Assembly (NCBI RefSeq): GCF_034039665.1
Contig: NZ_CP120131.1
Location: forward strand, 1 to 64,000
DNA from: Mammaliicoccus sp. Dog046
GTDB taxonomy: Bacteria; Bacillota; Bacilli; Staphylococcales; Staphylococcaceae
DNA length: 64,000 bases
Reading direction: 5' to 3'
In this document: positions 10,060-22,439 of the stretch, one piece after another
Layout: each line of letters starts with the position of its first letter
Position numbering within the stretch: position 1 is the first letter of the stretch
Notes under the pieces: generated by a model
Told to the model about the DNA's origin: nothing
Seen by the model: the letters and a program-made list of their open reading frames with translations, nothing else
The model's database searches: none
Made by a program: the position numbers and the translations under genes

Positions 10060-12669
10060 ATGGCTGAAACACCACAATCAAGAGTGAGTGAACGTAACAT
10101 CAGTAAAGAAATGAAAGAGTCATTTTTAGATTATGCAATGAGTGTTATTGTCTCTCGTGCATTACCGGATGTTAGAGATGGTTTGAAACCTGTTCATAGA
10201 CGTATTTTATACGGTATGAATGATCAAGGAATGACTTCAGACAAACCGTATAAAAAATCTGCACGTATCGTTGGTGACGTAATGGGTAAATATCACCCAC
10301 ACGGTGACTCATCAATTTATGAAGCAATGGTACGTATGGCACAAGACTTTAGTTATAGATATCCATTAGTAGATGGCCAAGGTAACTTTGGTTCTATGGA
10401 TGGTGACGGTGCGGCTGCAATGCGTTATACAGAAGCACGTATGGCTAAGATTACTACTGAGTTGTTGAGAGATATTAATAAAGATACTATCGATTTTCAA
10501 GACAACTATGATGGTAATGAAAGAGAACCGGCAGTCTTACCTGCTAGATTTCCTAATTTACTAGTGAATGGTACGTCAGGTATTGCCGTTGGTATGGCGA
10601 CAAATATTCCACCTCATAACTTAAACGAAGTGATAGATGGTGTCTTGGCTTTAAGCCGTGATCCTGAAATCACAACAAATGAGTTAATGGATATTGTACA
10701 AGGACCAGACTTCCCAACTGCTGGATTAATTATGGGTAGAAGCGGTATTAGACGTGCTTATGAAACTGGTCGTGGTTCAATCTTAATGAGAGCACGTTCA
10801 GAAATTGAAGTTATGAAGAGCGGCAAAGAGAGAATCGTCGTAACGGAAATTCCTTATCAAGTGAATAAAGCGAGATTAATTGAAAAAATTGCTGAACTTG
10901 CACGTGATAAGAAAATAGAAGGTATTACTGATTTAAGAGATGAAACAAGTCTGAAAGTCGGTGTACGAATTGTAATAGAAGTTAGAAAAGATGCAAACGC
11001 TAATGTTATCTTGAATAACTTATATAAACAAACACCGTTACAAACATCATTTGGTGTGAACATGATTGCATTAGTAGACGGTAAGCCTAAATTATTAGGA
11101 TTACGCGCAGTACTATATCATTATTTAGAACACCAAAAAGAAGTCGTAACTAGACGTACGAAATATAACTTGAAAAAAGCACAAGATAGAGCGCACATTT
11201 TAGAAGGTTTAAGAATTGCGTTAGATCATATAGATGAAATCATTAAATTGATTCGTGAGTCACAAAGTGATTCAGAAGCGATGGAAGGTTTACAAAATCG
11301 TTTTAAATTATCTGAGCGACAAGCACAAGCGATATTAGATATGCGTTTACGTCGTTTAACAGGATTAGAACGTGGCAAAATTGAAAGTGAGTATCAAGAC
11401 TTACTTAAACTAATTGAAGAACTAAAAGAAATCTTAAATGATGAAGAGAAATTATTAGAAATCATTAGAGAAGAAATCACTGAAATTAGAGATAAATTTG
11501 GTGACAAACGTCGAACTGAAATCACTGCAGCAGGACTTGATCAAATTGAAGATGAAGATTTGATTCCTGAAGAACAAATTGTGATTTCATTAAGCCATAA
11601 TAACTATATTAAACGATTACCAGTTTCTACATATCGCTCTCAAAATAGAGGCGGTCGTGGTGTTCAAGGTATGAATACAATTGAAGATGATTTCGTAAGC
11701 CAATTAGTAACATTAAGTACGCATGACCATATTTTATTCTTTACGAATAAAGGTCGCGTATATAAACTTAAAGGTTATGAAATTCCTGAAATGTCTAGAC
11801 AGTCTAAAGGATTACCAATTGTGAATGCTTTAGAGATAGATAAGGATGAAAGCATCAGTACAATGATTGCTGTGAAAGACTTATCAAGTGAAGAACATTA
11901 CCTCGTATTTGCGACTAAGCACGGTACAGTGAAACGTTCTAAACTATCTAACTTCTCACGCATAAACAAAAACGGTAAGATTGCCATTAACTTTAAAGAA
12001 GGCGATGAACTGATAGCGGTTAGACTGACGGATGGTTCGAAAGAAATCATTATAGGTACAAAACACGCATCACTTATACGCTTTGATGAAACACAATTAC
12101 GTCCATTAGGTAGAACTGCTGCGGGTGTAAGAGGTATTTCATTAAGAGATGAAGATGAAGTAATTGGTTTAGATATTACGGATGAAGATCAAGAAGATGA
12201 AATTCTTATTGTAACTGAGAATGGATTTGGTAAACGAACTTCAGCAGACCAATATCGTATTTCTAATCGTGGTGGTAAAGGTATTAAGACGGCAACATTA
12301 ACAGAGAAAAATGGTAGCCTTGTTTGTATTACAACTGTGACAGGTGACGAAGACTTAATGATCGTTACAAATTCAGGTGTAATCATAAGATTACATGTAG
12401 CAGATATTTCTCAAAATGGCCGTAGCGCTCAAGGTGTTAAATTAATTCGCTTAGGTGAAGATCAACATGTAGCAACTGTTGCTAAAGTAGAGCCAGATGA
12501 TGAAGAAATAGCAGAAACTCCAATCGAAGGTGCATTAGAAGGAACAGAAACAACTGATGCAACAGCAATTGAAGAAGATGCGAATGCGGAAAAAGAAGAC
12601 TTAAGAGAAGACTTCATGGAACGCGTAAATGAAGATATTGAACAACAAGATAAAGACGATAACGAATAA
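10060..12669 (+). CDS. gyrA: DNA gyrase subunit A
   Basis: The breakage-reunion subunit, 869 residues. Catalytic Tyr123 is in [10 protein letters not shown]. The quinolone-resistance region reads [12 protein letters not shown] with Ser84, Ser85 and Glu88, the unmutated residues, so no gyrA-type fluoroquinolone resistance is visible. The C-terminal beta-pinwheel contains the gyrase box [10 protein letters not shown]. The tail (about 815-869) is strongly acidic. RBS is AAGGAGG, 33 nt after gyrB. Confidence 0.98.
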   Translation: MAETPQSRVSERNISKEMKESFLDYAMSVIVSRALPDVRDGLKPVHRRILYGMNDQGMTSDKPYKKSARIVGDVMGKYHPHGDSSIYEAMVRMAQDFSYRYPLVDGQGNFGSMDGDGAAAMRYTEARMAKITTELLRDINKDTIDFQDNYDGNEREPAVLPARFPNLLVNGTSGIAVGMATNIPPHNLNEVIDGVLALSRDPEITTNELMDIVQGPDFPTAGLIMGRSGIRRAYETGRGSILMRARSEIEVMKSGKERIVVTEIPYQVNKARLIEKIAELARDKKIEGITDLRDETSLKVGVRIVIEVRKDANANVILNNLYKQTPLQTSFGVNMIALVDGKPKLLGLRAVLYHYLEHQKEVVTRRTKYNLKKAQDRAHILEGLRIALDHIDEIIKLIRESQSDSEAMEGLQNRFKLSERQAQAILDMRLRRLTGLERGKIESEYQDLLKLIEELKEILNDEEKLLEIIREEITEIRDKFGDKRRTEITAAGLDQIEDEDLIPEEQIVISLSHNNYIKRLPVSTYRSQNRGGRGVQGMNTIEDDFVSQLVTLSTHDHILFFTNKGRVYKLKGYEIPEMSRQSKGLPIVNALEIDKDESISTMIAVKDLSSEEHYLVFATKHGTVKRSKLSNFSRINKNGKIAINFKEGDELIAVRLTDGSKEIIIGTKHASLIRFDETQLRPLGRTAAGVRGISLRDEDEVIGLDITDEDQEDEILIVTENGFGKRTSADQYRISNRGGKGIKTATLTEKNGSLVCITTVTGDEDLMIVTNSGVIIRLHVADISQNGRSAQGVKLIRLGEDQHVATVAKVEPDDEEIAETPIEGALEGTETTDATAIEEDANAEKEDLREDFMERVNEDIEQQDKDDNE

Positions 12670-12681
12670 AAAGAATAAAAT

Positions 12682-12725
12682 AAAAAGAATCTCAGACATT
12701 AATCAATGTCTGAGATTCTTTTTAT
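12682..12725. terminator. Bidirectional terminator between gyrA and nnrD
   Basis: The arms AAAAAGAATCTCAGACATT and AATGTCTGAGATTCTTTTT enclose AATC. A-rich and T-rich tails on both sides allow it to end the convergent transcripts of gyrA (+) and nnrD (-). Confidence 0.92.
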
Positions 12726-13535
12726 TTATGCTTCAAATGATTTCATTGCGTATGGTATTTCATCAATCAGTTTGGATGGCGGTACGATATACATGTCTTT
12801 AGATAATTTTTCTCCAATGTAACTGTGTATATAAGTCGCGTTAATGACCGCTTCTTCTTGATCAAATTGGCCTACAAAACTTGTAATCATGCCTGCAAGT
12901 GTATCTCCCATTCCACCAGTTGCCATTGCAGGTGTCCCGATGGATAGTTTGTATACATTATCTTTAAAGAATAATTCAGTGCCGTGTTTCTTTAGAACCA
13001 CAGTTGCATTTAATGATTCTACGGCTGCTTTATTTTTTTCATATGTTTGTTCTTCTATTGGAATGTTACTTAATCTTTCCCATTCTTTTTGATGAGGGGT
13101 GAAGATGATTTCACAGTCAGGTAAAGTGTGTTTTAATTTGCTTAATATTGTAATCGCATCTCCATCAATAATTAATGTCTGATGAGATTGGATGTTCTGG
13201 AATAGGAATGTTAATGTATTGTTTCCTTTAAAGTCTAAACCAAGTCCTGGTCCGATTAATATACAATCGGATTGTTCTATTAGTTTAGAAAGTTTTTTCA
13301 AATCTGTAATGTCTGAAACCATCGCTTCGGGACAACGTGAGTGCAAGGCAGCGAAATTAGATGAATGTGTTGAGACTGTAATAAGACCACTCCCACTAAA
13401 TACACATGCTCTTGCTGCAAGTATGATAGCACCACCTAAATTGGCATTACCACCGATTAATAATATCCTACCATAATCCCCTTTGTGAGATTGTTGCTCT
13501 CTCTTTGGAATTGTGACAGATGAAATTGTCTTCAT
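12726..13535 (-). CDS. nnrD: ADP-dependent (S)-NAD(P)H-hydrate dehydratase
   Basis: Repairs hydrated NADH/NADPH by ADP-dependent dehydration. The 269-residue protein is a stand-alone YjeF C-terminal (ribokinase-like) domain without the N-terminal epimerase. Visible motifs are GDYGRILLIGGNANLGGA (about 19-36), the GPGLG substrate loop, FTPHQKEWERL and the nucleotide-binding GTPAMATGGMGDTLAGM near residue 210. It is convergent with gyrA and divergent from the hut operon, as in other staphylococci. Confidence 0.92.
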   Translation of the reverse strand: MKTISSVTIPKREQQSHKGDYGRILLIGGNANLGGAIILAARACVFSGSGLITVSTHSSNFAALHSRCPEAMVSDITDLKKLSKLIEQSDCILIGPGLGLDFKGNNTLTFLFQNIQSHQTLIIDGDAITILSKLKHTLPDCEIIFTPHQKEWERLSNIPIEEQTYEKNKAAVESLNATVVLKKHGTELFFKDNVYKLSIGTPAMATGGMGDTLAGMITSFVGQFDQEEAVINATYIHSYIGEKLSKDMYIVPPSKLIDEIPYAMKSFEA

Positions 13536-13681
13536 GTTAACCCACCTTCAATTAATTGTACGATTTATTATGCCACTTTAATTACGAAATGAACAGTCTA
13601 TTTTTAAAAAGATTACAAACCATTTCCTTTATTAAGCTAATGTATTAATCAATCACTACGTTACGAATATTCTGAAAAGTA

Positions 13682-13711
13682 TTGTCAGAGGAATTTTGAA
13701 AGCGTATACTG
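13682..13711 (+). promoter_or_regulatory. hut operon promoter with overlapping CRE-like site
   Basis: The -35 TTGTCA (13682-13687), a 17-bp spacer and the -10 TATACT (13705-13710) form a good SigA promoter. TTGAAAGCGTATACTG (13696-13711) matches the core of the CcpA CRE consensus except at its last positions and covers the -10. Catabolite repression of hut genes is known in Firmicutes; here it is inferred from this match. Confidence 0.6.
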
Positions 13712-13721
13712 AATGAGAATA

Positions 13722-13738
13722 TAGACATTAGTTATTAG
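13722..13738 (+). promoter_or_regulatory. Triple-UAG HutP site in the hutP leader
   Basis: TAG triplets at 13722, 13729 and 13736 are each separated by exactly 4 nt (TAGACATTAGTTATTAG). This is the spacing recognised by the HutP hexamer in Bacillus. It lies in the predicted 5' UTR about 20 nt before the hutP start. Confidence 0.6.
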
Positions 13739-13757
13739 ACGAGATAGGAGCTTTAAT

Positions 13758-14195
13758 ATGACTGAACAAATTTCAATCGGCAAATATGCTACTTTATTGA
13801 CGCTCACAACAGAGACAACTGCACAACAATTGATGCCACAATGTAAAGACATGCAATTTTTAGTTGGTAAGATTGGTACAATGTCATTAAATAAAATTAT
13901 TGCGTCTGTTGAAACAGCAGCAAGAAGAGAAGGAATCATTTCTGAAAATCATTATAGAGAAACGCATGCTTTATATCATGCTATCTTAGAAGCGGTTAAT
14001 GGTATTACAAGAGGTGAATTATCTATCGGTGAAGTCATGAGAACAGTAGGATTAAAATTTGCAATCGTACGTGGTCGTCCTTATAAAGATATTGAAGAAG
14101 GCGAATGGATTGCAGTTAGTTTGTACGGTACGATTGGTGCACCTATCAAAGGAAAAGAACATGAAACAATTGGATTAGGAATAAATCATATATAA
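13758..14195 (+). CDS. hutP: Hut operon RNA-binding antiterminator HutP
   Basis: An L-histidine- and metal-dependent RNA-binding protein that prevents termination ahead of the hut genes. The 145-residue length matches Bacillus HutP (148). Recognisable segments include GKIGTMSLNKIIASVETAA (about 38-56), the histidine-containing stretch NHYRETHALYHAILEA (about 65-80) and VRGRPYKDIEEGEWIAVSLYG. RBS GATAGGAG. It is the first gene of the hut operon and is followed by a TAG-flanked terminator before hutH, which fits the antitermination mechanism. Confidence 0.93.
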   Translation: MTEQISIGKYATLLTLTTETTAQQLMPQCKDMQFLVGKIGTMSLNKIIASVETAARREGIISENHYRETHALYHAILEAVNGITRGELSIGEVMRTVGLKFAIVRGRPYKDIEEGEWIAVSLYGTIGAPIKGKEHETIGLGINHI

Positions 14196-14212
14196 GACAT
14201 AGAAACGCCTAT

Positions 14213-14264
14213 TAGTTATTAGATATTAGAAGGTGCAGCAAATCTTTATTTGTTGTATTTTTTT
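14213..14264 (+). promoter_or_regulatory. HutP-responsive terminator between hutP and hutH
   Basis: Three TAG triplets at 14213, 14220 and 14227 are each 4 nt apart. They are followed at once by a hairpin (arms CAGCAAAT and ATTTGTTG around CTTT, 14236-14255) and a long T run. The arrangement is the one used in Bacillus hut antitermination, where HutP binds the UAG triplets and lets polymerase reach hutH. Confidence 0.8.
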
Positions 14265-14287
14265 GTGTCCAAAAAAGGAGTGTTTTG

Positions 14288-15772
14288 ATGGCTTTAATAC
14301 TAAATGGGAAAGACTTAACAATTCAAGATATTAAGGAATTTTTAAATGATAATGATCAAATAGAAATTTCTGAGGAAGCATTAGTGAATGTTAGAAAAAG
14401 TAGAGAAACAGTAGAAAAGATTATTAAAAATAAAGAGACAATTTACGGTATAACTACTGGGTTTGGATTGTTTAGTGATGTATTAATAGAGAAAGAAAAA
14501 TATAACGACTTACAAGTTAATTTAATACGTTCCCATTCATGTGGAATTGGTAAACCATTTCCTGATGAAGTCTCACTCGTAATGATGATCTTAAGGTTAA
14601 ATACTATGTTAAAGGGACATTCAGGTGTAACAGTATCACTTGTTGAGTTACTGGTAGCATTTATAAACAATAGAATCATCCCTGTCATACCAGAACAAGG
14701 ATCACTTGGTGCGTCTGGAGATTTAGCGCCGCTGTCTCATTTAGCATTGGCATTAATCGGTGAAGGTGATGTGCATTTTAAAGGTGAAAGACGCAATGCG
14801 AAAGTAGTGTTGCACGAAATTGGATTAGAACCACATGCACTACAAGCGAAAGAAGGATTAGCGCTTATCAATGGTACACAAGCGATGACATCACAAGGGG
14901 TAATCGCATATATCGAAGCGGAAAATATCGCTTATCATTCAGAATGGATTGCATCATTAACACATCAAGCATTGAATGGCATTGTGGATGCATATGACGA
15001 ACATGTTCATATCGCTAGAAATTTTGTTGAACAAGTGGATGTAGCGGAAAGAATGCGCAATTGGTTATCCGGATCTCAATTAACGACACGACAAGGTGAA
15101 ATACGCGTACAAGATGCGTATACATTAAGATGTATTCCACAAATACATGGGGCAAGCTTCCAAGTGCTTAATTACGTCAAAGAAAAATTAGAACTAGAAA
15201 TGAATGCAGCGAATGATAATCCACTTATTTTTGATAAAGATGATGAAACATTGGTTATTTCAGGGGGGAATTTCCATGGACAACCAATCGCTTTCGCAGT
15301 AGATTTCTTGAAAATTGGTGTCGCAGAATTAGCAAATGTATCTGAAAGAAGATTAGAAAGACTTGTTAATCCGCAACTTAATGGTGGATTACCTGCATTC
15401 TTAAGTCCGGAACCAGGTTTACAAAGTGGTGCGATGATTATGCAATATGCAGCCGCTTCACTTGTATCTGAGAATAAAACATTAGCACATCCAGCAAGCG
15501 TAGACTCTATCCCATCATCAGCCAACCAAGAAGATCACGTATCAATGGGAACAATCGGGGCACGTCATGCATATCAAATTATTCAAAATGTAAGAAGAGT
15601 CATATCGATAGAATGCATTATTGCATTACAAGCAGTTGAAATCAAAGGGGTGGAGAAATTATCTCCTAAAACAAGAGAAAAATATAATGAACTCAGAAAT
15701 ATCGTACCATCTATCACCGAAGATCGCGTATTTCATCATGATATAGAAAAGGTTTGTGAATACTTAAGATAA
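14288..15772 (+). CDS. hutH: Histidine ammonia-lyase
   Basis: First step of histidine breakdown: histidine to urocanate plus ammonia. The 494-residue protein contains the Ala-Ser-Gly triad (142-144, within [14 protein letters not shown]) that self-cyclises into the MIO cofactor, an N-terminal YGITTGFG segment with the catalytic Tyr, and [18 protein letters not shown] at 14288 is preferred over the TTG three bases earlier because AAGGAG lies 7 nt upstream. Expression probably depends on HutP acting on the terminator just upstream. Confidence 0.97.
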   Translation: MALILNGKDLTIQDIKEFLNDNDQIEISEEALVNVRKSRETVEKIIKNKETIYGITTGFGLFSDVLIEKEKYNDLQVNLIRSHSCGIGKPFPDEVSLVMMILRLNTMLKGHSGVTVSLVELLVAFINNRIIPVIPEQGSLGASGDLAPLSHLALALIGEGDVHFKGERRNAKVVLHEIGLEPHALQAKEGLALINGTQAMTSQGVIAYIEAENIAYHSEWIASLTHQALNGIVDAYDEHVHIARNFVEQVDVAERMRNWLSGSQLTTRQGEIRVQDAYTLRCIPQIHGASFQVLNYVKEKLELEMNAANDNPLIFDKDDETLVISGGNFHGQPIAFAVDFLKIGVAELANVSERRLERLVNPQLNGGLPAFLSPEPGLQSGAMIMQYAAASLVSENKTLAHPASVDSIPSSANQEDHVSMGTIGARHAYQIIQNVRRVISIECIIALQAVEIKGVEKLSPKTREKYNELRNIVPSITEDRVFHHDIEKVCEYLR

Positions 15773-15799
15773 TTAGTAATCAAACAAAGGGGTGTTTTG

Positions 15800-17110
15800 A
15801 TGAATCATATGCAATTAGAGAACAAAGGCAAGGATATGTGGAGATTTTATGTGTTTAGTTTATTAGGGGTATTGTTATTCTTTGTACCAATTAAAATTGG
15901 AGAAAACAATACGATTTTAGTGGATCATATACATTTAGGTGTACGTGCTTTGATTGGAGATTTTATGGCTTATTATGCACTTATTATCATTTTAATAGGG
16001 GCAATATTACCGGTCGTTCGCATGGATTTTCGAAAATCAATTATGGACTTTATATTAGTATTGTTCAAAGTCCTCGGTGCAGTGATTGGCTGTATGTATG
16101 TCTTTAAAATAGGACCGTCTTTACTCTTTCATCCTGATTATGGACCGTTTCTATTTGATAAATTGATGTTACCACTCAGTGTGCTGATACCTGTTGGTGC
16201 CATCGCATTATCATTCTTAGTCGGATATGGTCTTCTTGAATTTATTGGCGTACTCATGCAACCTATCATGCGACCAATATTCAAGACGCCAGGGAAGTCT
16301 GCTGTCGATGCAGTTGCGTCATTTGTAGGAAGTTATTCTTTAGGATTGCTCATTACAAATCGTGTCTATAAAGATGGTATGTATAACAAGAAAGAAGCGG
16401 TGATTATCGCAACTGGATTCTCAACGGTATCAGCAACATTTATGGTTATTGTAGCAGGGACTTTAGATTTAATGGATATGTGGAATTTATTCTTCTGGAG
16501 TACGTTGGTAATTACGTTTATTGTTACCGCAATTTCAGCACATTTACCGCCTATTTCGAATGAATCAGAAGCTTATTACAATAATCAAGAAGGCCAGAAA
16601 GAAGTGAAAGTTGAAGGGAATTATTTTAAAGCTGCTTATAAAGAAGCAAAACGTCAATCGCATCAATCGTTAACTTTATTTCAAAATATCATGACCAATT
16701 TAAAAGACGGTCTAGAGATGACGATGGCGATATTACCTTCCATTTTATCTATAGGATTTTTAGGCTTAGTGCTAGCCAATTTCACACCTATTATAGATTG
16801 GTTGAGTTATATATTTTATCCATTTATTTATCTGTTTCCTATCGATGATAAACCACTATTAGCGAAAGCTTCTACGATTTCTATTATCGAAATGTTCTTA
16901 CCATCACTTCTTGTTGTGAAAGCATCTATTGAAGTGAAGTTTGTTACAGCTATTACAAGTATCTCAGCGATTATATTCTTTTCAGCGTTGGTACCTTGTA
17001 TTTTGGCAACAGATATTAAAATTCCAATTTGGAAATTAATCGCAATATGGTTTATTCGCGTTTCACTAACTTTATTAATCGCAATACCATTTAGTTTATT
17101 AATATTTTAA
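15800..17110 (+). CDS. YjiH-family membrane transporter, likely hut permease
   Basis: A polytopic membrane protein of about 436 residues with roughly ten hydrophobic segments and two nucleoside-recognition (Gate) type regions, one in the first half and one near IGFLGLVLANFTP. YjiH-family proteins are poorly characterised. Its position between hutH and hutU, with hutH 24 nt upstream and hutU 14 nt downstream, suggests uptake of histidine or urocanate (inference). The ATG at 15800 follows AAAGGGGTG. A classical HutM-type permease is not seen in the operon. Confidence 0.75.
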   Translation: MNHMQLENKGKDMWRFYVFSLLGVLLFFVPIKIGENNTILVDHIHLGVRALIGDFMAYYALIIILIGAILPVVRMDFRKSIMDFILVLFKVLGAVIGCMYVFKIGPSLLFHPDYGPFLFDKLMLPLSVLIPVGAIALSFLVGYGLLEFIGVLMQPIMRPIFKTPGKSAVDAVASFVGSYSLGLLITNRVYKDGMYNKKEAVIIATGFSTVSATFMVIVAGTLDLMDMWNLFFWSTLVITFIVTAISAHLPPISNESEAYYNNQEGQKEVKVEGNYFKAAYKEAKRQSHQSLTLFQNIMTNLKDGLEMTMAILPSILSIGFLGLVLANFTPIIDWLSYIFYPFIYLFPIDDKPLLAKASTISIIEMFLPSLLVVKASIEVKFVTAITSISAIIFFSALVPCILATDIKIPIWKLIAIWFIRVSLTLLIAIPFSLLIF

Positions 17111-17127
17111 AAAAGGGGAAATGACAT

Positions 17128-18795
17128 ATGTCTAGACAAATAAAAGCTAAAAAAGGTTTAGAAATTGAATGTAAAGGTTGGGAACAAGAAGCGGTTCTAC
17201 GTATGCTTTATAACAATTTAGATCCAGAAGTTGCAGAACACCCAGATAAATTAGTTGTATACGGTGGGATTGGTAAAGCAGCACGTAACTGGGAGAGCTT
17301 TGATGCTATTGTTGAAACGTTAAGAAGATTAGAAAGCGATGAAACGATGTTAGTTCAATCAGGGAAACCGGTAGCGGTATTTAAGACACATGAAGAAGCG
17401 CCACGTGTACTATTATCAAATTCAGTTCTTGTTCCAAAGTGGGCAAATTGGGAACACTTCCATGAATTAGATAAGAAAGGCTTAATGATGTATGGTCAGA
17501 TGACGGCCGGTAGCTGGATTTATATAGGATCTCAAGGTATTGTTCAAGGGACTTATGAAACATTTGCTGAATTGGCGAATCAACATTTCAATGGTTCATT
17601 GAAAGGAACGATTACACTTACGGCAGGATTAGGTGGAATGGGCGGTGCACAACCACTTGCTGTTACGATGAATGAAGGTGTTGTCATTGGCGTAGATGTG
17701 GATCCTTCAAGAATAGAGAAGAGAATTGAAACACGTTATTGTGACATTATGACAGATTCATTAGATGAAGCGTTGGAAAAAGCTGAAAATGCTAGAAATG
17801 AAGGAAAACCTTTAGCAATAGGTCTAGTAGGAAATGCTGCTGAAGTTCATCATGAAATCTTGAGACGTGGATTTAAAATAGACATCGTTACAGACCAAAC
17901 GTCTGCGCATGATCCTTTAAATGGCTATGTGCCTGAAGGATATTCTTTAGAAGAAGCAGATCAATTAAGAGAAAGTGATCCTAAGAAATATGTTGAGTTA
18001 TCATCGGCATCTATGAAAAAACACGTTGAAGCGATGTTAGCATTCCAAGAAAAGGGTTCAGTCGCTTTTGATTATGGTAATAATATTAGACAAGTGGCTT
18101 TTGATGAAGGTTTAACGAATGCATTTAACTTCCCAGGATTCGTGCCAGCATATATTCGACCACTGTTCTGTGAAGGAAAAGGACCTTTCAGATTTGCGGC
18201 ATTAAGTGGTGATCCTAAAGATATCGAGAGAGCAGATAGACTGATGAGAGAATTATTCCCAGAAGATGAAAAGCTGATGCGTTGGTTAGATATGGCAACT
18301 GAAAAAATCGCGTTTCAAGGTTTGCCTTCACGTATTGCATGGTTAGGTTATGGAGAACGTGCGAAGATGGGTCTTGCTCTAAATGAACTTGTTAGAAATG
18401 GAGAAATATCAGCACCAATCGTTATCGGTCGTGATCATTTAGATTCTGGATCAGTAGCATCTCCAAATAGAGAAACAGAATCTATGAAAGACGGTTCAGA
18501 TGCAGTTGGAGACTGGGCAATATTGAATGCTTTAGTGAATACTGCAGCAGGTGGTTCATGGATATCCGTCCATCATGGTGGTGGTGTAGGTATGGGTTAT
18601 TCATTACATGCTGGTATGGTCGTTGTTGCAGATGGAAGCGAACGTGCAGATAGACGACTTGGAAGAGTACTTACTTCAGATCCGGGAATGGGTGTAGTGA
18701 GACATGCTGATGCAGGATATGACATTGCTATTCAAACAGCTAAAGATAAAAATGTAGATATTCCAATGTTAAAGGAGAAGGAAATCAATGAATGA
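17128..18795 (+). CDS. hutU: Urocanate hydratase
   Basis: Second step of the hut pathway: urocanate to imidazolonepropionate with tightly bound NAD. Length 555 is normal. The NAD-binding region shows [18 protein letters not shown] (about 166-183), the active-site region includes GYVPEGYS, and the C-terminal [11 protein letters not shown] is the family signature. RBS is AAAGGGG. It overlaps hutI by 8 nt, indicating translational coupling. Confidence 0.97.
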   Translation: MSRQIKAKKGLEIECKGWEQEAVLRMLYNNLDPEVAEHPDKLVVYGGIGKAARNWESFDAIVETLRRLESDETMLVQSGKPVAVFKTHEEAPRVLLSNSVLVPKWANWEHFHELDKKGLMMYGQMTAGSWIYIGSQGIVQGTYETFAELANQHFNGSLKGTITLTAGLGGMGGAQPLAVTMNEGVVIGVDVDPSRIEKRIETRYCDIMTDSLDEALEKAENARNEGKPLAIGLVGNAAEVHHEILRRGFKIDIVTDQTSAHDPLNGYVPEGYSLEEADQLRESDPKKYVELSSASMKKHVEAMLAFQEKGSVAFDYGNNIRQVAFDEGLTNAFNFPGFVPAYIRPLFCEGKGPFRFAALSGDPKDIERADRLMRELFPEDEKLMRWLDMATEKIAFQGLPSRIAWLGYGERAKMGLALNELVRNGEISAPIVIGRDHLDSGSVASPNRETESMKDGSDAVGDWAILNALVNTAAGGSWISVHHGGGVGMGYSLHAGMVVVADGSERADRRLGRVLTSDPGMGVVRHADAGYDIAIQTAKDKNVDIPMLKEKEINE

Positions 18796-20029
18796 TATCA
18801 TAATTCAAAACATAGGCGCATTAATTTTACCAAAGAAGACAGAAGGACCACTAAAAGGGGAAGCATTAGATGAATTAAAAATCGTAAATAACGGAACAGT
18901 TGTCGTTAAAGATGGTAAAGTGGTTTATTCAGGTGAATATTCTGAAGCTTACGAAGCAAAGGAAATCATTGATGCTTCAAACAAAGTGGTATCACCTGGT
19001 TTAGTAGATGCACATACGCATTTAGTGTTTGGTGGTTCAAGAGAACATGAGATGGCACTAAAACAACAAGGCGTGAGTTACTTAGATATATTGAAACAAG
19101 GTGGAGGCATCTTAAGTACAGTAGCATCAACACGTCAATCAACAGAAGCTGAACTTTACGAGAAGTCTAAAAAAGAAATGGTTAGAATGATTCAATTTGG
19201 TACAACAACAGTTGAAGCGAAAAGTGGATACGGTTTAGATAAAGAAACAGAATTAAAGCAATTGAATGTGGCACATCAATTAGATCAAGATATGCCAATG
19301 AGAATGAAACATACATTTTTAGGACCACATGCGGTACCGAAAGAAGCAAAAGATAACGCAACATTTTTACAAGAAATGATTGATTTATTAGATGATGTTA
19401 AAGATAAGGCAGACTTTGCAGATATATTCTGTGAAACGGGTGTGTTTACGATTGAAGAGTCACGTCGTTATATGCAAGCAGCGAAAGAAAAAGGATTAAA
19501 AGTGAAAATACATGCTGATGAAATTGATCCATTAGGTGGTTTAGGATTAGCAATTGAAGAAGGCGCAATTTCAGCAGATCATTTAGTAGCATCAAGTGAA
19601 GCGGACAAACAAGCGTTAAGTAATAGTGATACGGTTGCAGTATTATTACCTGGAACGACATTCTATTTAGGCAAAGACCAATATGCAGATGCAAGAGGTA
19701 TGATTGCTAACAATGGTGCGATTGCGATTGCAACCGACTTTAATCCAGGTAGCTGCGTAACAGATAACCTACAACTTGTGATGAGTATTGCAGCACTTAA
19801 ATTAAAGCTTACGCCAAATGAAATATGGAATGCCGTAACAGTCAATGCAGCAAAAGCAATCGATGTTGAAGCAGGTACAATCGAAGCTGGAGATCAAGCA
19901 GACATTGTCGTATGGGATATTCCGAATCATGAATATTTACCTTATCATTATGGTGTGAATCATGCTGAAGTTGTCATTATTAATGGAAAAAAAGTGTATC
20001 AGAATACAGGATTATTAAATGTGACATAA
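18788..20029 (+). CDS. hutI: Imidazolonepropionase
   Basis: Third hut step: opens imidazolonepropionate to N-formimino-glutamate. The 413-residue amidohydrolase has the metal-binding [11 protein letters not shown] (about 74-84), further ligands in KIHADEIDP and the DFNPGS aspartate. The start lies inside hutU, behind AAAGGAGAAGG. No formimidoylglutamase (hutG) follows, so the last step must be encoded elsewhere. Confidence 0.97.
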   Translation: MNDIIIQNIGALILPKKTEGPLKGEALDELKIVNNGTVVVKDGKVVYSGEYSEAYEAKEIIDASNKVVSPGLVDAHTHLVFGGSREHEMALKQQGVSYLDILKQGGGILSTVASTRQSTEAELYEKSKKEMVRMIQFGTTTVEAKSGYGLDKETELKQLNVAHQLDQDMPMRMKHTFLGPHAVPKEAKDNATFLQEMIDLLDDVKDKADFADIFCETGVFTIEESRRYMQAAKEKGLKVKIHADEIDPLGGLGLAIEEGAISADHLVASSEADKQALSNSDTVAVLLPGTTFYLGKDQYADARGMIANNGAIAIATDFNPGSCVTDNLQLVMSIAALKLKLTPNEIWNAVTVNAAKAIDVEAGTIEAGDQADIVVWDIPNHEYLPYHYGVNHAEVVIINGKKVYQNTGLLNVT

Positions 20030-20090
20030 GTAAAGCTTGAAAATAAGATATCTATTTGATATATTTATGTTAAATTAATATCCATATTGT

Positions 20091-20305
20091 TTAGGAACAA
20101 GTAGTTTAAGTGGGATTGTGAAGAGAGCTTGTGGTTGGTGAAAACAAGTCATGAAACTTAAATGAATCTATCCTTTTAAGAAAAACAATCGGTTTAAACC
20201 GTTATATGACTTAAAGTGCAGTCTTCAAGACTGTTAAATAGGGTGGCAACGCGTAAGCACCACGTCCCTTGTGCAGAACAAGGAACGTGGTGCTTTTTTT
20301 CTTAA
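20091..20305 (+). ncRNA. T-box leader (tRNA-Ser) of serS
   Basis: An untranslated leader of the T-box class. Stem I runs from about 20091 to 20175, with an S-turn-like AGTA and a GAA followed by the specifier TCT (serine, 20167-20169) above the base pairing. The T-box sequence AGGGTGGCAACGCG lies at 20240-20253. It is followed by a terminator with arms GCACCACGT and ACGTGGTGC and a T run (20257-20300). Uncharged tRNA-Ser should promote read-through into serS. The specifier assignment is my reading of the fold. Confidence 0.9.
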
Positions 20306-20312
20306 ACAATGA

Positions 20313-21614
<1,302 letters not shown>

Positions 21615-21630
21615 ATGTGTTAAATACTAT

Positions 21631-21666
21631 AAAAAGGGTAATCATATATTGGTTGCTCTTTTTTTG
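21631..21666 (+). terminator. Terminator after serS
   Basis: AAAGGGTAATCA pairs, with G-U pairs, to TGGTTGCTCTTT around a TATAT loop and is followed by a T run. Confidence 0.75.
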
Positions 21667-21739
21667 TATTTAAAGCTTGAATATACTTTTTATATCTGAT
21701 ATACTAAGTATACAAATTAAATAAAGGGAGTTTTGACAC

Positions 21740-22255
21740 ATGACAAATTTCAATTTTGACAAAGCACATAGTAGTTTAGAATTTACAGTAAAGCATTTAA
21801 TGGTATCTCGCGTTAAAGGTACATTTGAAGATTATGATGTAGAAGTATCAGGGGACATTAATGATTTTTCATCATTAAAAGCTAAAGTAACTATAAAAGC
21901 AGATTCAATCAATACTAAAAATGCAGATAGAGATGCACATTTGAAATCAGCAGATTTCTTCAGTACAGATGAAAATCCAAACATTACTTTTGAAACTAAA
22001 TCTATAAGTGAAGATTCAATTACTGGTGATCTTTCAATTGCTGGTACAACACACGAAGAAACATTTGATGTAGATTTCAATGGAGTAAGTAAAAATCCTT
22101 TAAACGGTGAAACAGTAACAGGATTTGTAGTATCAGGTAAAATTGATCGTGATAAATATGGCGTATCATTTAACCAAGCATTAGAAACTGGTGGCGTAAT
22201 GATCGGTAGAGATGTGAAATTCGAAGCAAGTGCTGAATTTGGTTTAGGTGAATAA
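21740..22255 (+). CDS. YceI-family protein
   Basis: A 171-residue lipocalin-like protein of the YceI family. Family members bind polyisoprenoid-type ligands; the physiological role in staphylococci is not defined. The N-terminus NFDKAHSSLEFTVKHLMVS and the following VKGTFEDYD are the family hallmark, as is the C-terminal GVMIGRDVKFEASAEF. No signal peptide is seen, so it appears cytoplasmic. It is monocistronic, with its own strong terminator downstream and RBS AAAGGGAG. Confidence 0.9.
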   Translation: MTNFNFDKAHSSLEFTVKHLMVSRVKGTFEDYDVEVSGDINDFSSLKAKVTIKADSINTKNADRDAHLKSADFFSTDENPNITFETKSISEDSITGDLSIAGTTHEETFDVDFNGVSKNPLNGETVTGFVVSGKIDRDKYGVSFNQALETGGVMIGRDVKFEASAEFGLGE

Positions 22256-22303
22256 TCATTAAATATAAATAAAGGTGTTTGAGAAATAACTTAGACACGT
22301 TAA

Positions 22304-22343
22304 ACTGTCGATAAAGACTCAGTCTTTGTCGACAGTTTTTTAT
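22304..22343 (+). terminator. Terminator after the yceI-like gene
   Basis: Long near-perfect stem: ACTGTCGATAAAGAC and GTCTTTGTCGACAGT around TCA, followed by TTTTTTATTT. Confidence 0.9.
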
Positions 22344-22439
22344 TTGAGGAAGCGCTATGATGTTGATGCTTGATATTGATAAAGTAAAGTCCGATTGGTA
22401 TGATGAAAGGCATACATAATAAAATGAAATTACACCAAC

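Noticed and set aside
10060..12669. Fluoroquinolone-resistance changes in gyrA
   Set aside because: The region reads [10 protein letters not shown] with Ser84 and Glu88, the wild-type residues.
20030..20090. hutG (formimidoylglutamase) expected after hutI
   Set aside because: The operon ends at hutI and the next feature is the serS T-box.
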